The notes beneath the pieces were generated by a model. The model did not search any database. It had not been told where the DNA came from and saw only the letters and a list, made by a program, of their open reading frames with translations. A stretch of 64,000 bases of DNA from Acanthosepion esculentum (taxonomy: Eukaryota > Mollusca > Cephalopoda > Sepiida > Sepiidae), in the NCBI GenBank assembly GCA_964036315.1, contig OZ038480.1, positions 16,887,344-16,951,343 of the forward strand, in the 5' to 3' direction. A program made the position numbers and the translations under genes. Every line of letters begins with the position of its first letter. Position 1 is the stretch's first letter. Of this stretch, positions 21,963 to 33,654 are shown piece by piece.

Positions 21963-22109
21963 ATAGGAGGAGGGAGGATATATAAACTTAACGCCACTTA
22001 CAATTATGGACTGAGGGAAAACGCTGAAGATCTGGGAACGGTAAGTCCAAAAAAGATATTTTATATCCGATGTGAGATAGACCCCCTGGCTATTTTGCAG
22101 GTATTTTTT

Positions 22110-22660
22110 TAAAAATTTTATGAAAGCAGATAATGTTAAAATAACAACATACAGATTTAACACAGAAGTTTATTGTTAAGATAATTTAAAATCTTTTCCA
22201 CCGTCAATTGTTAAAACACCAGTTAAAATTATTTATTCATCATTAATTATTAAAAGAAATATCGAAGGCTAAATATTTTAAGCGCTTCAGGCATAACAGT
22301 CTCTGCAAATCCTAAACTTGCTCGTGGACATGGTTCTCTTGCCAATGCACTTCAGGTAAACCCAGAGAAGACAACAGTCACAGACCACAGAATCCATGTT
22401 GTTCAGGTCCTACACAACTCAGACAACCACTACACTGACGATCTCAAATATTGTGCCGATCTATATCGCATACATACATACATACAAATCACATACAACG
22501 ACAAGCATTCATTGGTCAATTAATCACCACTACATTATTAAAGACAGTTTACAAATCGCAGCAATGCGACAATTTTGTAATCGCTCTATTTTCATGTCGT
22601 CAGTTTTGTTCACTTTTGGGAGAAACGGATCACAGAAGCTTTCTTAAGTCTCCCCAAAGC
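22110..22660. other. intergenic stretch
   Basis: AT-rich with a short (CATA)n at 22470-22490. No gene recognised. Confidence 0.35.
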
Positions 22661-22667
22661 TCGCTCG

Positions 22668-22760
22668 CTGATTGGTTAATGCCAACCAATCAGATCGTCT
22701 GCACGTGAAGAATAACTTTTCCCGCACAGCGATCTGGACCCTATAGTCACTTATATAAGC
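22668..22760 (+). promoter_or_regulatory. promoter-like cluster: inverted CCAAT boxes and TATA box
   Basis: CTGATTGGTT (22668-22677) and AACCAATCAG (22684-22693) form a perfect inverted pair of CCAAT boxes with a 6-base gap; TATATAAG follows at 22752-22759, about 60 bp on. This spacing suits an RNA polymerase II promoter. No recognisable coding exon follows, so it could belong to an LTR or a lost gene. Confidence 0.35.
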
Positions 22761-22926
22761 AAGACTATTTTCTTAGCAAATCAGTGCGAATTCAGCTGCC
22801 AAACGAATCCACGACAGTTGAAACCATGCGTCAACCTTCTCACTCACACACACCACTCACATGCTGAACATTCCTTATACACTTACATAATCTTTTCTTA
22901 CACAGCAAAATCTTCTGAGAACAGTC

Positions 22927-23672
22927 ATTATAAGAAACTCTCATAAACATTCTTTCAGTGAACTTTGAAATACTAAAATTACAGTTAAAGAGAGACAACT
23001 CTTGTTTTATTCAACCTTTTCTTACTTAAATGCACGCTTTCTTTCACATCGTTGTACATCTCGTTAAATACATATTTTATGCCTTTTGCTTATCCTTTCC
23101 TACGTCAGTTTTGTTTCCTAATCTAAAGTTAAATTAATGTGGTGAAGTCTGCCACATTTCAACGGAGACCTAATTTAACAGTACAACTTAAAGACTAATA
23201 TAGAAGGATCAATCTTTAATGAATGACTTGAAAAGCAGCATTTTGAAATCCTGGCTTCTATCTTTACTGAAACACAAAACACAGTTGCCTATGAAAAGAA
23301 AAAAAAATCCTGAACCGAACGAACAAATAAAAGAACAAGTAAACAAAACAAAGAAAACTTAAGTCAGTAAGTATCATCACGAATCATGTTAGATATTTAT
23401 TCATTAAAGCTTTATATAGTATAAGAACAAATGAGGTCGGAAAGATGTTTGGTTTGAGAGAAAAGTTATATAATAATAACAACGCCTCATTTCAAAGACG
23501 CCTTGTGGTAAAATACATTATAAGAAACTCTCATAAACATTCTTTCAGTGAACTTAGAAATACTAAAATTACAGATAAAGATTTATTATTATTCATCCTT
23601 TTCTTACTTAAATGCATGCTTTCTTTCATATTGTTGTTTGATAATGTACATCTTGTTAAATACATATTTTAT
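22927..23672. repeat. ~160-bp direct duplication about 590 bp apart
   Basis: ATTATAAGAAACTCTCATAA, CATTCTTTCAGTGAACTT and TTAAATACATATTTTAT occur at 22927-23092 and 23517-23672. The second copy is cut at its right end by a SINE-F copy. They could be long direct repeats of a retroelement, but the region between (23093-23516) shows no coding sequence. Confidence 0.7.
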
Positions 23673-24110
23673 ACATTATTTACATTATTCGGACTATTGT
23701 CCTCATCTTTGTCGACATGTGTATTACAACGTTTCGGCCGTTGTACGCTCCGGACTTCTTCAGGTGGTTGGAATGTCGACCTTTATTTCGCTCAACGTGG
23801 TAGACTGTTTTAGTTCCACGTGCCATTTTTAATGGATGTCAGTTATCCTGTTAATTTCCCTCTCAAGGTTAACCTTTAACCGGGTATTGAACTTACTCTT
23901 TGGGTCCTGTCACTGGATCTAACCAACGCCTTTAACCACTGTGCCATGTGTCCTTGAGGACATCTGGTATGAATTTCTGGGTATTATAAACCTAATGTCT
24001 TCAGCAACCATTTTTACCAGTGGTCATATTGCATTTTTTTGCTGTTATCATCACATGTTTTTATCAGAGCTCATATTGCAACTTTGTTGTTATTATCGGA
24101 ACCAGTAATA
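23671..24110 (-). repeat. tRNA-derived SINE (family F) with CTGAAGA...GAAACG tail
   Basis: Minus strand order: A-box-like TGGCACAGTGGTTAAAGGCG, B-box-like GAGTTCAATACCCGG region (here degraded), body with CATTAAAAATGGCACGTGGA, then CCTGAAGAAGTCCGGAGCGT, ACAACGGCCGAAACGTTGTA and tail ATAGTCCGAATAATGTAAAT. The same order is better preserved at 32985-33470. Confidence 0.7.
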
Positions 24111-24640
24111 AGGAGCGCCAGAGAAAAGCGATCAAGTTCAAACTGACACGATCAAGTTCAAACTTTGATCACGTGACTACAATAGGACCAACTATAAGCA
24201 CGCATGTGCAAAAGGTAGTTTGACAAGCCTAAAGATATTTCATAGCCAAAGTACAGATATTTTTTTTTATACCTTTACGAATACTGTATATTTTCATACA
24301 CAGTTCAGGAAGAATTATTAGTATGAAAATTTAATTATTAAACAAAAATTATCAAGATATTTTTTTTAACAAAATAAGGAATTTTAACACAAGGCAAAAC
24401 ATACTAGTTTTTTTTTTAGAAAGAAAGAATAAATTTATTCTTATTTTTACTCATTTATTTCAAACACACCAAAACCTACGAGAGTCAATATTATTGACCC
24501 CCACTCCGTTTAAGAATTGTTCTTTTTGTTGAGCAATAACAAAAAATAGGGCTATTCGTTTTTTTACTGAAGTCCTTAGAGATATTAATGCCCTAAAGAA
24601 CTGTTGAATCTGCTAGGTAACCTTGACATATTTTGGAAGG
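24111..24640. other. intergenic stretch
   Basis: Contains a 17-bp tandem duplication (ACGATCAAGTTCAAACT) near 24128-24165. Otherwise AT-rich without features. Confidence 0.4.
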
Positions 24641-25480
24641 ACATTAGAATAATCCAAAACCTATACTGGCAGCAAACTGCCTGTATATGAATAGAAAATT
24701 AAATAAATAAATCAAAATAGAAAGGGGTGTAAGACAAGGATGGGTCTTCTCGCCGGACTTATTCAACCTATAGAGTGAGACAATTCTGAGAGAATTAAAA
24801 GTCCTGCCAGGATTCATTATTGGTCACCGTCTTAATCGTATATGCAGATGATAGTACTGATAACAGATCCAAAAAGGAAACCATGCGAACCTCTACAGAC
24901 GGCAGCCAAGGAAAGTGAGAAGAAAGGACTAAATATCAATTATAAGAAAACAGAATTCACGTTTGTCAGCAAAAGGAACAGCCCAACATGCAGATTACAA
25001 ATAAGAGACACCAAAACCAAACAAGTACATAGATTTTAATATTTGAGAATTGCTTTAACAGAGAACGGAAAGTGTGACACTATAATTGGGATAGCGAAAA
25101 TGCCTTCCCAAAGCTAAGCAAAATATTAAGAAAAAGAAAGATTTCGCTAGAAACAGAGAAATGAAATGTTGCATAATATCAATCTTCGTATATGACAGTG
25201 AATACTGGGCAATCTACTCACTTATGAAACAACAGAAACGTGGTTTTACAGGAGGATGATGAAAATAACATAGACCGAACATGTAAGCAACGACGAAGTT
25301 TTAGAGAAGATCAAAACGAAAAGGACACTTATACTTAACATCAAGAATAGACATTTGACATTTACAGGGCGTATAACTAGGAAAAAGGGTATGGAAAAAT
25401 GATACCCACAGGACTTCTTGAAGGGAAGAGGGACACAGGTAACAAGAGGGACAGAGGTAACAATGCATAATCTACCAGTT
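24640..25480 (+). pseudogene. LINE-C reverse transcriptase remnant
   Basis: Frameshifted traces in order: NLYWQQTACI, VYADDSTDN (RT catalytic YADD box, with Thr-containing variant, near 24838-24865), KESEKKGLNINYKKTEFTFV, RDTKTKQVHRF, FQKLSKILRKRKISLET and EHVSNDEVLEK. These match the longer copy at 48.4-49.8 kb. Many stops; not functional. Confidence 0.8.
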
Positions 25481-25494
25481 TAGAATTACCTGTA

Positions 25495-25591
25495 GGTTAC
25501 CCTGATCGATATACACTTGATGAAAGTTGAAGAAGTTTGGAGAACACAACGGCCGAAAAGTTGAGATTACAACAAAAATGAGGACAATCGT
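25495..25591 (+). repeat. GAAACG-type dispersed repeat, degraded
   Basis: GGTTACCCTGATCGATATAC, TTGAAGAAGTTTGGAGAACA, CAACGGCCGAAAAGTTGAGA and AATGAGGACAATCG, ending exactly where the long inverted repeat starts at 25592. Confidence 0.6.
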
Positions 25592-26133
25592 CTTAATGAA
25601 TTTACAAGAATGATGTTTGAAACAATCGTTTTTGTTAATAATTTCTAGGCTAAGACCGTGGCTGGTATTTTTAACACTGTCACGAATGTATCTGCTCGAT
25701 GCTATAAAACACTGTTGATCCCATCTGAGTCTTCTGTCAAATAATCTTCCTACTGCCAATCTATAATGGATAGATCATCATTTTTGTGGCTATTCAATTT
25801 GATTATTCTAAAATAAGTTATTTCAAAAGTAAAACGTTTTGACACCAGAGAAGAAATGCTCAACAACCGTCTGAATTTCTGGAATGAGAAATTATCTATA
25901 TTTACACTTTATTTTGGAATAATCAAATTGAATAGCCACAAAAATGATGATCTATCCATTATAGATTGGCAGTAGGAAGATTATTTGACAGAAGACTCAG
26001 ATGGGATCAACAGTGTTTTATAGCATCGAGCAGATACATTCGTGACAGTGTTAAAAATACCAGCCACGGTCTTAGCCTAGAAATTATTAACAAAGACGAT
26101 TGTTTCAAACATCATTCTTGTAAATTCATTAAG
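25592..26133. repeat. long inverted repeat, 225-bp arms, 92-bp spacer
   Basis: Left arm 25592-25816 and right arm 25909-26133 are reverse complements with only two mismatches that I could find (around 25634 and 25809). The outer end reads CTTAATGAATTTACAAGAAT. The spacer is AT-rich. No transposase nearby. Could be a foldback/MITE-type element or a recent inverted duplication. Confidence 0.9.
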
Positions 26134-26400
26134 AAGTAAACATGACAGACACACGGGCTGTGATATACACACAAAACAAGTCTTTCTTTCTTTTTCAATA
26201 AATATATAATGAGACAGTTTCAAATTAACAACAGTGAACAGAGGCCCACCAGAAAAAAAAGTCACAACCGAATTCGGCTAATCTTTCTTCACCGACCCAA
26301 ACAATACAGAAAATGGTATAGCCTGGAAAGATACAAATTTATACGTATCTCCTGACAAAATTCTCCAATATGATTATACATTGTATAGCTGGCCACTCGT
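26134..26400. other. intergenic stretch
   Basis: Nothing recognised between the inverted repeat and SINE-E. Confidence 0.35.
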
Positions 26401-26404
26401 ATTC

Positions 26405-26840
26405 GAGAATGCCCGTCTAATAGGGCGGCTAGTCAATCCCTATTGCAGACGCTTGCTCAGGCGCATTTGTGTTTATTAAACACAGAGCCCATCTGTGGTT
26501 TGTATTGCAACTATGCTGAGCAGACCTTAATTACAGTTTCTGGGAAAGAGCGTGGTATCTAGCGTGATCAACAAGGCCAGCACACTCAAGCCATCGGCCA
26601 CGATGACTTGTAACTTCGTGCTAGCACGACTATCGACGGCCCCCAAGGGTTCCGTCTACCCCAATTTCGCTCACAAGGCTTGGGTCAAACCGTGGTATGG
26701 TTTTCAGGTACTTTCAAAATCTGCTACACCTCTCCAGTCCGACTACATCAGGAAGTCTCCTTAGACTGACCATAGTGAGATTCGAACTCGAGTCTTATGG
26801 TCAGAATGCGAAGGTTCTAACCCCTCCGCCACGTGCCCAT
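26405..26840 (-). repeat. long tRNA-derived SINE (family E), copy 1
   Basis: Minus strand starts with a tRNA-like head: GTGGCGGAGGGGTTAGAACC (A box) and GACTCGAGTTCGAATCTCAC (B box). About 350 bp of body follow with CCAAGCCTTGTGAGCG and CGTGATGTAACTGG-like words shared with the second copy at 28553-28965. No protein coding. At about 430 bp it is long for a SINE. Confidence 0.75.
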
Positions 26841-26999
26841 CATGATTATAAATATGAATATGATAATTAAACGTATTTCCATTATTATTTTTCAGAAAAG
26901 CATCTGTCTCCAATATCGTGTGAAGACGCCTCATATAATCTTGTTAATTTTAAGCACTTCAAAAAGAAAATTCTCTGGTCCTTTAATCGTGTAAGTGAA

Positions 27000-27720
27000 T
27001 CTGTGTTGCCTTTCACCAGCGTGACTGATGCTAACCTCTAAGAGAGTAACATCGCCCTTTCTCGGTTTAACGTTTTCCACTGATAAGAAGAGGAGCGATT
27101 ATGCTGAATAAATTGCTACGGCTGATATCAGAAAAGTTGTTTCCCAGTGCCGAGCTAGACAAACTTTCTCGCCAGAATACATCTTGCACATTTATGAGAC
27201 TACATCGAACATTGCTGCCCACATCTGGTCTGATGCTTCTGAAATGTGACTAGAGATTTTTGACGGAATCCAAAGAAGATTCTGCAATGTCATTTGTTTT
27301 GATCTGGCGACTTACTTTTAGTCCCTTTCCCGTCGCCATAACGTCGCTTCCCTCTGGCTTTTCTATAAATACTTTCCTCTTTGGTACACCGACTTCGTGG
27401 ATTTGAGTGCAGTACTAGATTGGCAGATCGGTCTTATCATTTTAATTTTGTAATTATTAAGCACGCGTACTAATAGTTTTCTTCTTTTACACTTCTCGGT
27501 TGTGGAACTCTATTCCGTCTTCTTGCTCTCTTTTGAATTACGATTTTCAAAAATTTAAATGCAAAGTCAATTATCATCTTCAGCCCCCTTGAATAATAAT
27601 CTTTTAATGTCTTCTCTCGCTTCACCGTTTCCTCAGCTTTTTTTTTCACTCTTAGTAGCCCTTTGCGTTTTCCTCGGTTCATCGCTTTGCTTGCTCCAGG
27701 TGAAATGATAAAAACAATCA
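27000..27720 (+). pseudogene. LINE-J 3' region, heavily frameshifted
   Basis: Traces of IEHCCPHLV (the EYCCHIW motif), RNPKKILQCHLF, RLRGFECSTRLADRSYHFN and the 3' UTR TTTTCCTCGGTTCATCGCTT. All frames broken. Confidence 0.7.
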
Positions 27721-28450
27721 AAACAAAATAAAGTCCATCCTAGCAACAATCTGTAATGTATTCCGTTTAAAAAAAATCTGTTAGAAAGCGCCGGCTATAA
27801 ACGATTTATACGCCAGACAACTTCATCTTGTGCAATACAATCAAAAACGTCACCCAAAATTAATTACTTATTAGATACAGAACTATCGGCACAGGTATTT
27901 CTGTTGAATTGCGTGTCTACTCTGGCCTACAGTGATCTATCGGTAATCCCCCAATGGGGAACCCAACGCATCACAGACCGAGTGATTGACAGAAAATTTT
28001 CTCCCGCTTTCTTTTTACTTTCAGGGTGAGGGACATATTACGGATCGTCCTTCGGGGGAAACGAAGGAGTGAGAGAGATAAAGAGAACAGATGTTAATAG
28101 GTAACCCGACTATCCATCAACACCTGATAGCTAGTCTCACTCTACTGAAGCCAAGGAATCTGGGAGCAAAAGACGTCTTCACTCAATTGATGACCATTTT
28201 TTCCGCCTTTACGGTCTTGGGGACGAATAAAGAAAGACATGAAAGAGAATATGATCTCTGCTTATTTTCGAAATAAGAATTTAAAAGAATAGTTAAATTA
28301 GGTCTTGTAATGATGACATTTTGGCTCAACACATTGAATAATTTTCAAATCAGGAATCATAGAGGAATTTTTATTCGTTGGAACTGAGAAAATATCATTT
28401 TTTCATTATTTAAACAAAACCTACACTTAAAATTCTGATGTGAACTGATT
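27721..28450. other. intergenic stretch
   Basis: No recognised repeat. 28010-28275 has mixed composition and a 61-codon frame without motifs. Confidence 0.35.
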
Positions 28451-29280
28451 ATTGAGTTTCGTTATGTTTTAATGCTAAAATAGTTTTTAAGAATTCGTAA
28501 AGTCTATGGTAGGTAGATTTTATGAATTTTAGCGCATTACTTGATTGGTGGTTACTTAATCCCTGCTGAAGACGCCTACCCAGGCACGTTTGTGTTTGTC
28601 CAACACCCACACACCCCACCTGTGATTTATATTGCAACTACACTGAGCGGCTCTTAATTACAGTTTCTGGAAGAAAGCGCGTTATCTAGCGTGGTCAACA
28701 GTCTGAACAAGGCCATCGCACTCAAGCCCTCGGTCACGACGGTTTGTTACTTAGTGTTACCAACGAGTTCCGTCTATCCAATTTCACCCATTCGCTTGGG
28801 TCAACCCGTAGTATGGTTTCCAAAGGCGCCACACCCTAGGATCGCTTCCCCCATATCAATAACTTCCAGAAGTTACCTTCCTGACAAATCGACCATGGTG
28901 AGATTCAAATCTGGGTCTCATGGTCAGAAATCGTACGTTCTAACCACTCGGCCACATAGAGGATACGAGGGGCCAACCATTTTTTTTAGATATGTTTAAT
29001 CATTTTACTATTGAAATGACTAGAGATAACCATAAGTTCTATGCTAACAGTTTCTTCTCTCCCGCACTTCTCACTTGTGGAACTCTCTTCCAGCTTCTTG
29101 TTTTCCAGTCAACTTTGATCTTCAAAAATTTAAATGCAATGTCAATCGTTATCTTTCTTAATTCCTGTTCTTTTATGTTCTCTCTCTTTAATAATGTTAT
29201 TTTCTCATATTCTCAAACACTCAGTAACCGCCTTGCGTCTTAGTGGCTTTATCGCCTTATTTGGGGTAAAATAAGAAAAG
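28450..29280 (+). pseudogene. LINE-J 3' region interrupted by SINE-E
   Basis: LINE-J sequence stops at about 28552 after GCGCATTACTTGATTGGTGG and resumes at about 28985 with ATTTTACTATTGAAATGACT AGAG, then FYANSFFSPALLTCGTLFQL-type frame and the 3' UTR CCGCCTTGCGTCTTAGTGGC. The SINE-E copy fills the gap. Confidence 0.75.
28553..28970 (-). repeat. long tRNA-derived SINE (family E), copy 2, nested in LINE-J
   Basis: Minus strand tRNA-like head GTGGCCGAGTGGTTAGAACG and CCCAGATTTGAATCTCACCA, then a body matching copy 1. The head closely resembles the A and B boxes of a tRNA with intact spacing. Confidence 0.75.
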
Positions 29281-30240
29281 AGGAATTAATATCTGGACCA
29301 ACCTGAATTTCGTCAGATTTTAGACTTGATTCTTGTTAAACACATTATCCATAAAGCATTAAGAAAATGCATAGAGTTTCCATAATAGATTCAAATAGTT
29401 TCAGAAAACTTCATCAAGACGTATTTATAATACAATTCTTTACTGTTAAAATTTGATTCGTTACACACACAGGAATAAATCTCTTGTTCATTTACTCTTT
29501 TGATTAAATCTTCCGTGACACAGATCGCTTTTGAGAGATGATTCTAATTTTCAAGTCTCTTTAAAAAATAGAGAAAGAAGCATTCCATTGAGCATAATTG
29601 AACAAATGTATCTAAATTTATTTTATTGCAAGGAAGAATGGGTTTGAATCGTTCCATGATAAACATTAATGAACGTAACCTGTTACCTTTAAATTTCGTT
29701 TCTTTATCGCCTGGGATATTTCGTTTTTTAAACTCTTCCCTCTTATCGGTTATTCTTGGCATCATTAATGAAAAACTGAAGACAAAGAGACCAAGAAAGG
29801 CCACTACACAGTTTTTGACTCTTTCGGGACTAAACTTTAATATCTAATTATATATTTATAATTGCTAATCATACAATAGGCCTACCTTAGCTGACGGTCC
29901 TCGAGAGTAATAATAAATACAGAAATCAGGATAGCTGGTCTGGGAGAGATTTCGTTTCGTTTCAATTCGATTGGCTAACGTAATGATTTAAAATCTCATC
30001 CTCAGACGAACACATACGTGTTATAAATACAACAGCGAACACTACTAATCGCTTGGGTATCTATATAATAGTATTACGATGGCTTATTGAGTGCTATGCC
30101 TTTTAAGCCACCTGGCGACTGTTTCAGAAACCATCAGAGAGTTGGAGGAGAGGGTGTAGAATTGGAAGTGTGGTGGTGGGGGTAAATTTATTGCGATTAA
30201 TGAATCAAATTAAAATTATTTAATCTGCCCGGAAAATCTA
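29281..30240. other. intergenic stretch
   Basis: Low-complexity-free AT-rich DNA. Frames of 73-103 codons show no recognised domains. Confidence 0.35.
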
Positions 30241-30560
30241 AAAAAAAAAAAAAGGAAAAAAGGAAAAAAGGAAAAAAAAAAGACAGAAAGCGAAGAAGAA
30301 TAAAAAGAAGAGACAAATGGAAAAGAATAAAGGAGAGAAGAAAAAAGATTGAAAAAGAAAAAAAGAAGAGAGACAGTGGAAAAGAATACAAAAAAGAAAC
30401 AAGAGAAGAAGCAGAAGAGGAAGAGGAGAAAGAGAGGAAGAAAAGAATCACATAAAGGAAAGAAGAAAATAAAAAAAGTGTCGTGAAAGAAGATGAGAAG
30501 AGAACCACACCAAGAAAGAAAGAAAAATATTAAGAGAAAGAAAGGAAGAAAAGAAGAACC

Positions 30561-30621
<61 letters not shown>

Positions 30622-30660
30622 GACAGAGAGAGACAGAGAGAGAGAGACAGAGAGAGAGAG
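30240..30660. repeat. A/G-rich tract ending in (GA)n
   Basis: Poly-purine 30240-30560, then GA dinucleotide repeat 30565-30660 with periodic C interruptions (GACAGAGAGA). Confidence 0.9.
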
Positions 30661-31200
30661 GGTGGGGGTGGAATAAAGAAACATGGTGACAGAAAAAAAT
30701 AAATAAAAGAAGCGAAAAATGAATTATAAAGAAAACAAAGACAATTATATAAGAAACCAATATTGTCAGTTAATTTTTCTGTCGCATCTTAAAATGACTC
30801 ACGATGTTTTTGATTTGATTAGAGGAAGTCACGTAAATTAGTTCTTATAAATTAAGTCCTGCCTCCCAAGTGGACATTGTGCGCATGCGTGCACTCAATA
30901 TAAGCATCTGTAGGGTTATAGTCAAATTACATTTTTGTCTGATTTTATCCGATTAATCGTATTTCCAAATATTCTTGTAACCTGAAAGCCGCATGAAGTA
31001 ATTATTGTTATTTAGAAATAACTATTCTGAAACGATTACTACTCTACTTATAACACTGCAAAGACCAATAAACCTAATTGTTTTTAAAATAATAATAATA
31101 ATCTAAAACTATAAAATTGAAACACGCGACTATATTTTTTTTTTAATTGTTATTATTTTGATTTGACGTTAATTTTACTAGGCTACAGAATATCGGTAGT
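30661..31200. other. intergenic stretch
   Basis: AT-rich, nothing recognised. Confidence 0.35.
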
Positions 31201-31810
31201 TCTCCGTCAGTATTACAGGCACCATATAAACCAGTACTACCTGTCGGACAGTCAGGTCATCGGTGTCTAAACCGGTCTCCCTACCAGGCTTTTCAGGTGA
31301 TGAGGGTGGTTAATAAACCTAGCAGGATTTAAAAAACAACACCTGTCAAGAGGCGGATGAACCTTCTTCTGGGGATCGACGGATATTTAGCACCGTGGGG
31401 TATACTAGGTTCCATAACTATGGCTGCAGACAGTACGGTGATGACATGGCAGCGTTGGGCGGAGTAATTCCTAGACTGGAGTCAACAAGCAGGCTGGAGA
31501 ATTCTCCGGACGGAATCAACGGTCACTTGACCGTGAACTAGACGAGCTTTCTAGTTGAGGGGACATCGGCTGTCGTTTGACCTGGAACGGTGATAGGCTC
31601 TGCCAGGTCGACTTGGCCAAGAAAACCTACGTATGAGTGAATGCCTTTCCAGCTTTTCTAGGTATGTGCCGGGAACCTTGTCAGGTATTCAGCTGCACAG
31701 AAACCCTACGACCACACCTGACCATGGAACTGATGATGATGATGACTGTTACAACGATTAGTATTAAACGTACCATTATGAACATCATTAAGGCTACGTG
31801 GGGTGTCGAT
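31200..31810 (+). repeat. GC-richer block, possible retroelement 5' region
   Basis: Balanced base composition, distinct from neighbours, with CTCTGCCAGGTCGACTTGGC and GGAATCAACGGTCACTTGAC. No long frame. It looks like the untranslated leader of a non-LTR element, which is a guess. Confidence 0.25.
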
Positions 31811-32140
31811 GCCTTAGTCCAGGTAAAATGATTGTTTAACGGCATATCAACACTTTTTGGGTCATTTGATGCCGAAATTTAATTTTTTGGGATTTTTGAA
31901 GCAATAAAAATACGATATACGTTATTCTGCTTTCACAGTAGACGATACTCAGCTTTTGTGCATATACATGTTTGTGTGGACGTGATTGCTAGTGGCGATG
32001 ATATGTGTGTGATTTATGCTGTAGTTTTGTTGAAGTTATATTTTGGAATACAGTTTGATTTAAGAAATTATGGGATATATGGATTAATGTCATGAAAGAG
32101 TTCTTTTATTTTAGTTGTTTGGTTGGCTGGTTAAGTTTAG

Positions 32141-32194
32141 CCGTATATCAACATCTCTATGGATTAAATAAGTCATAGAGATGTTGATATACGG
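32141..32194. repeat. perfect 21-bp-arm hairpin in copy C
   Basis: CCGTATATCAACATCTCTAT G (32141-32161) is exactly complementary to 32174-32194, loop GATTAAATAAGT. It sits at the end block of the element. Confidence 0.95.
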
Positions 32195-32329
32195 AAATCT
32201 AAATATTTTGTACGTAATTTCAAGTACGAATAATTTTTTGTATAATTTTATACTTTCAGAGTAAAGGTGTATTTTTTCGATATATATTTTGTAGATCTTT
32301 GGTAATTTTACTATAAAAATGTACTTTTA

Positions 32330-32700
32330 TATTTTTAGTGTTACGTTGATTGTCATTTTGCTATAAAATGCATTGTTGGTCATTTTACTATAAAAATGTA
32401 ATTTTATATTTTTAGTGTTACGTTGATTGTCATTTTGCTATAAAAATGCATTGTTGGTCATTTTACTATAAAAATGTACTTTTATATTTTTAGTGTTACG
32501 TTGATTGTCATTTTGCTATAAAAATGCATTGTTGGTCATTTTACTATAAAAATGTACTTTTATATTTTTAGTGTTACGTTGATTGTCATTTTGCTATAAA
32601 AATGCATTGTTGGTCATTTTACTATAAAAATGTACTTTTATATTTTTAGTGTTAAATTGATTGTCGTTTTGCTATAAAAATGTTGGTCATTTTATTATAA
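32330..32700. repeat. 78-bp minisatellite inside copy C
   Basis: TTACGTTGATTGTCATTTTG recurs at 32341, 32418, 32496 and 32574 (77-78 bp apart), with a fifth partial unit. Each unit contains ATTGTTGGTCATTTTACTAT, the reverse complement of the seed word seen in copy B. Confidence 0.95.
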
Positions 32701-32984
32701 AAATGTACCTTTCATTTTTGTTTGGAGGTTCAATATTTTTCCATAGCTGGGACCCTAACTGGTGCTACCACCCCAGGATCAGGGTGGACCTAGGATCAAC
32801 AGCAATTAAGAAGTGGTTCCACGTTCCTCAAACCATCCAATCTCCCTTGCTGCCTGATATAGCGTCTCATCATACACAGAGAAGAGTCCTGGAAAAAAAA
32901 AACAAAACTAAAAAGCAAATTAAGATATGCTTATATTGTCGGTTGTCTGTTTAGAATGCAGAATCGGCGAACCGAGTTCAAGAT

Positions 32985-33480
32985 CCAGATTAGTCAGTTG
33001 CGTTCACTTTCGCACATCTTTGTCGCCATATTTATTACAACTTTTCGGCCGTTGTAGGCTCCGGCCATCTTTAGGTGGTTGGAATGTCGAACTGAACACT
33101 TTATTTTGCTCACTGAGGTAGACTGTTCTAGTTCCACGTGCCATGTTTAATGGATGTCAGTTATCAGTTATCTCCTGTTAATTTCCCTCTGAAAGTTCTC
33201 CACTGCCTTAACCGGGTATTGAACTCACACTCTTTGTGTCCTGTCACTGGATCTAACCAACACCTTTATCCACTGTATCCTTGAGGACATCTGTGTATGA
33301 ATTTCTGGGTATTATAAACATAATGTCTTCAGCAACCAGTACTCATAACGCAATTTTTACCAGTACTCATATTGCAATTTTTGCTGTTATCATTGCATTT
33401 TTTTTACCATAGCTCATGTTGCAACTTTTGTTGTTATTATCACTTTTCTCTGACACTCCTTATTACTGGTTCCCGTATTG
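32985..33480 (-). repeat. tRNA-derived SINE (family F), best copy
   Basis: Minus strand: head with AGTGGATAAAGGTGTTGGTT (A box) and GAGTGTGAGTTCAATACCCG (B box), body GAGATAACTGATAACTGACA, CATGGCACGTGGAACTAGAA, then CACCTAAAGATGGCCGGAGC, CTACAACGGCCGAAAAGTTG. A second tail in the opposite orientation lies at 33545-33650. Confidence 0.75.
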
Positions 33481-33544
33481 TATTCATTTCTATGCTTGGT
33501 CGGCTCAGGAGATTTTTGTAGCCTAGCATATGTGCTGATTCCTT

Positions 33545-33650
33545 AAGTTTACGGAGAAGACCGGAGCGTAGAACGGCCGAAACGTTGTAACAAATATGGT
33601 GACAAAGATGAGGACAATAGTCCGAATAATGTAAATAATGATCACAGTTT
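33545..33650 (+). repeat. SINE-F tail in opposite orientation
   Basis: GAAGACCGGAGCGTAGAACG, GCCGAAACGTTGTAACAAAT and CAATAGTCCGAATAATGTAA. With 32985-33100 it forms a long-range inverted pair. Confidence 0.7.
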
Positions 33651-33654
33651 TATT

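Larger units (their letters stand above)
31831..32880 (-). mobile_element. minisatellite-bearing repeat element, copy C
   Basis: On the + strand: end block GGCATATCAACACTTTTTGG (31841-) and a second end-like block at 32137-32194, a 78-bp minisatellite (32330-32700) and the conserved core from 32738 (CCATAGCTGGGACCCTAACT, GATCAGGGTGGACC, AATTAAGAAGTGGTTCCACG). The 30-bp repeats beyond the core are decayed. Two end blocks suggest a nested or duplicated element. Confidence 0.7.
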
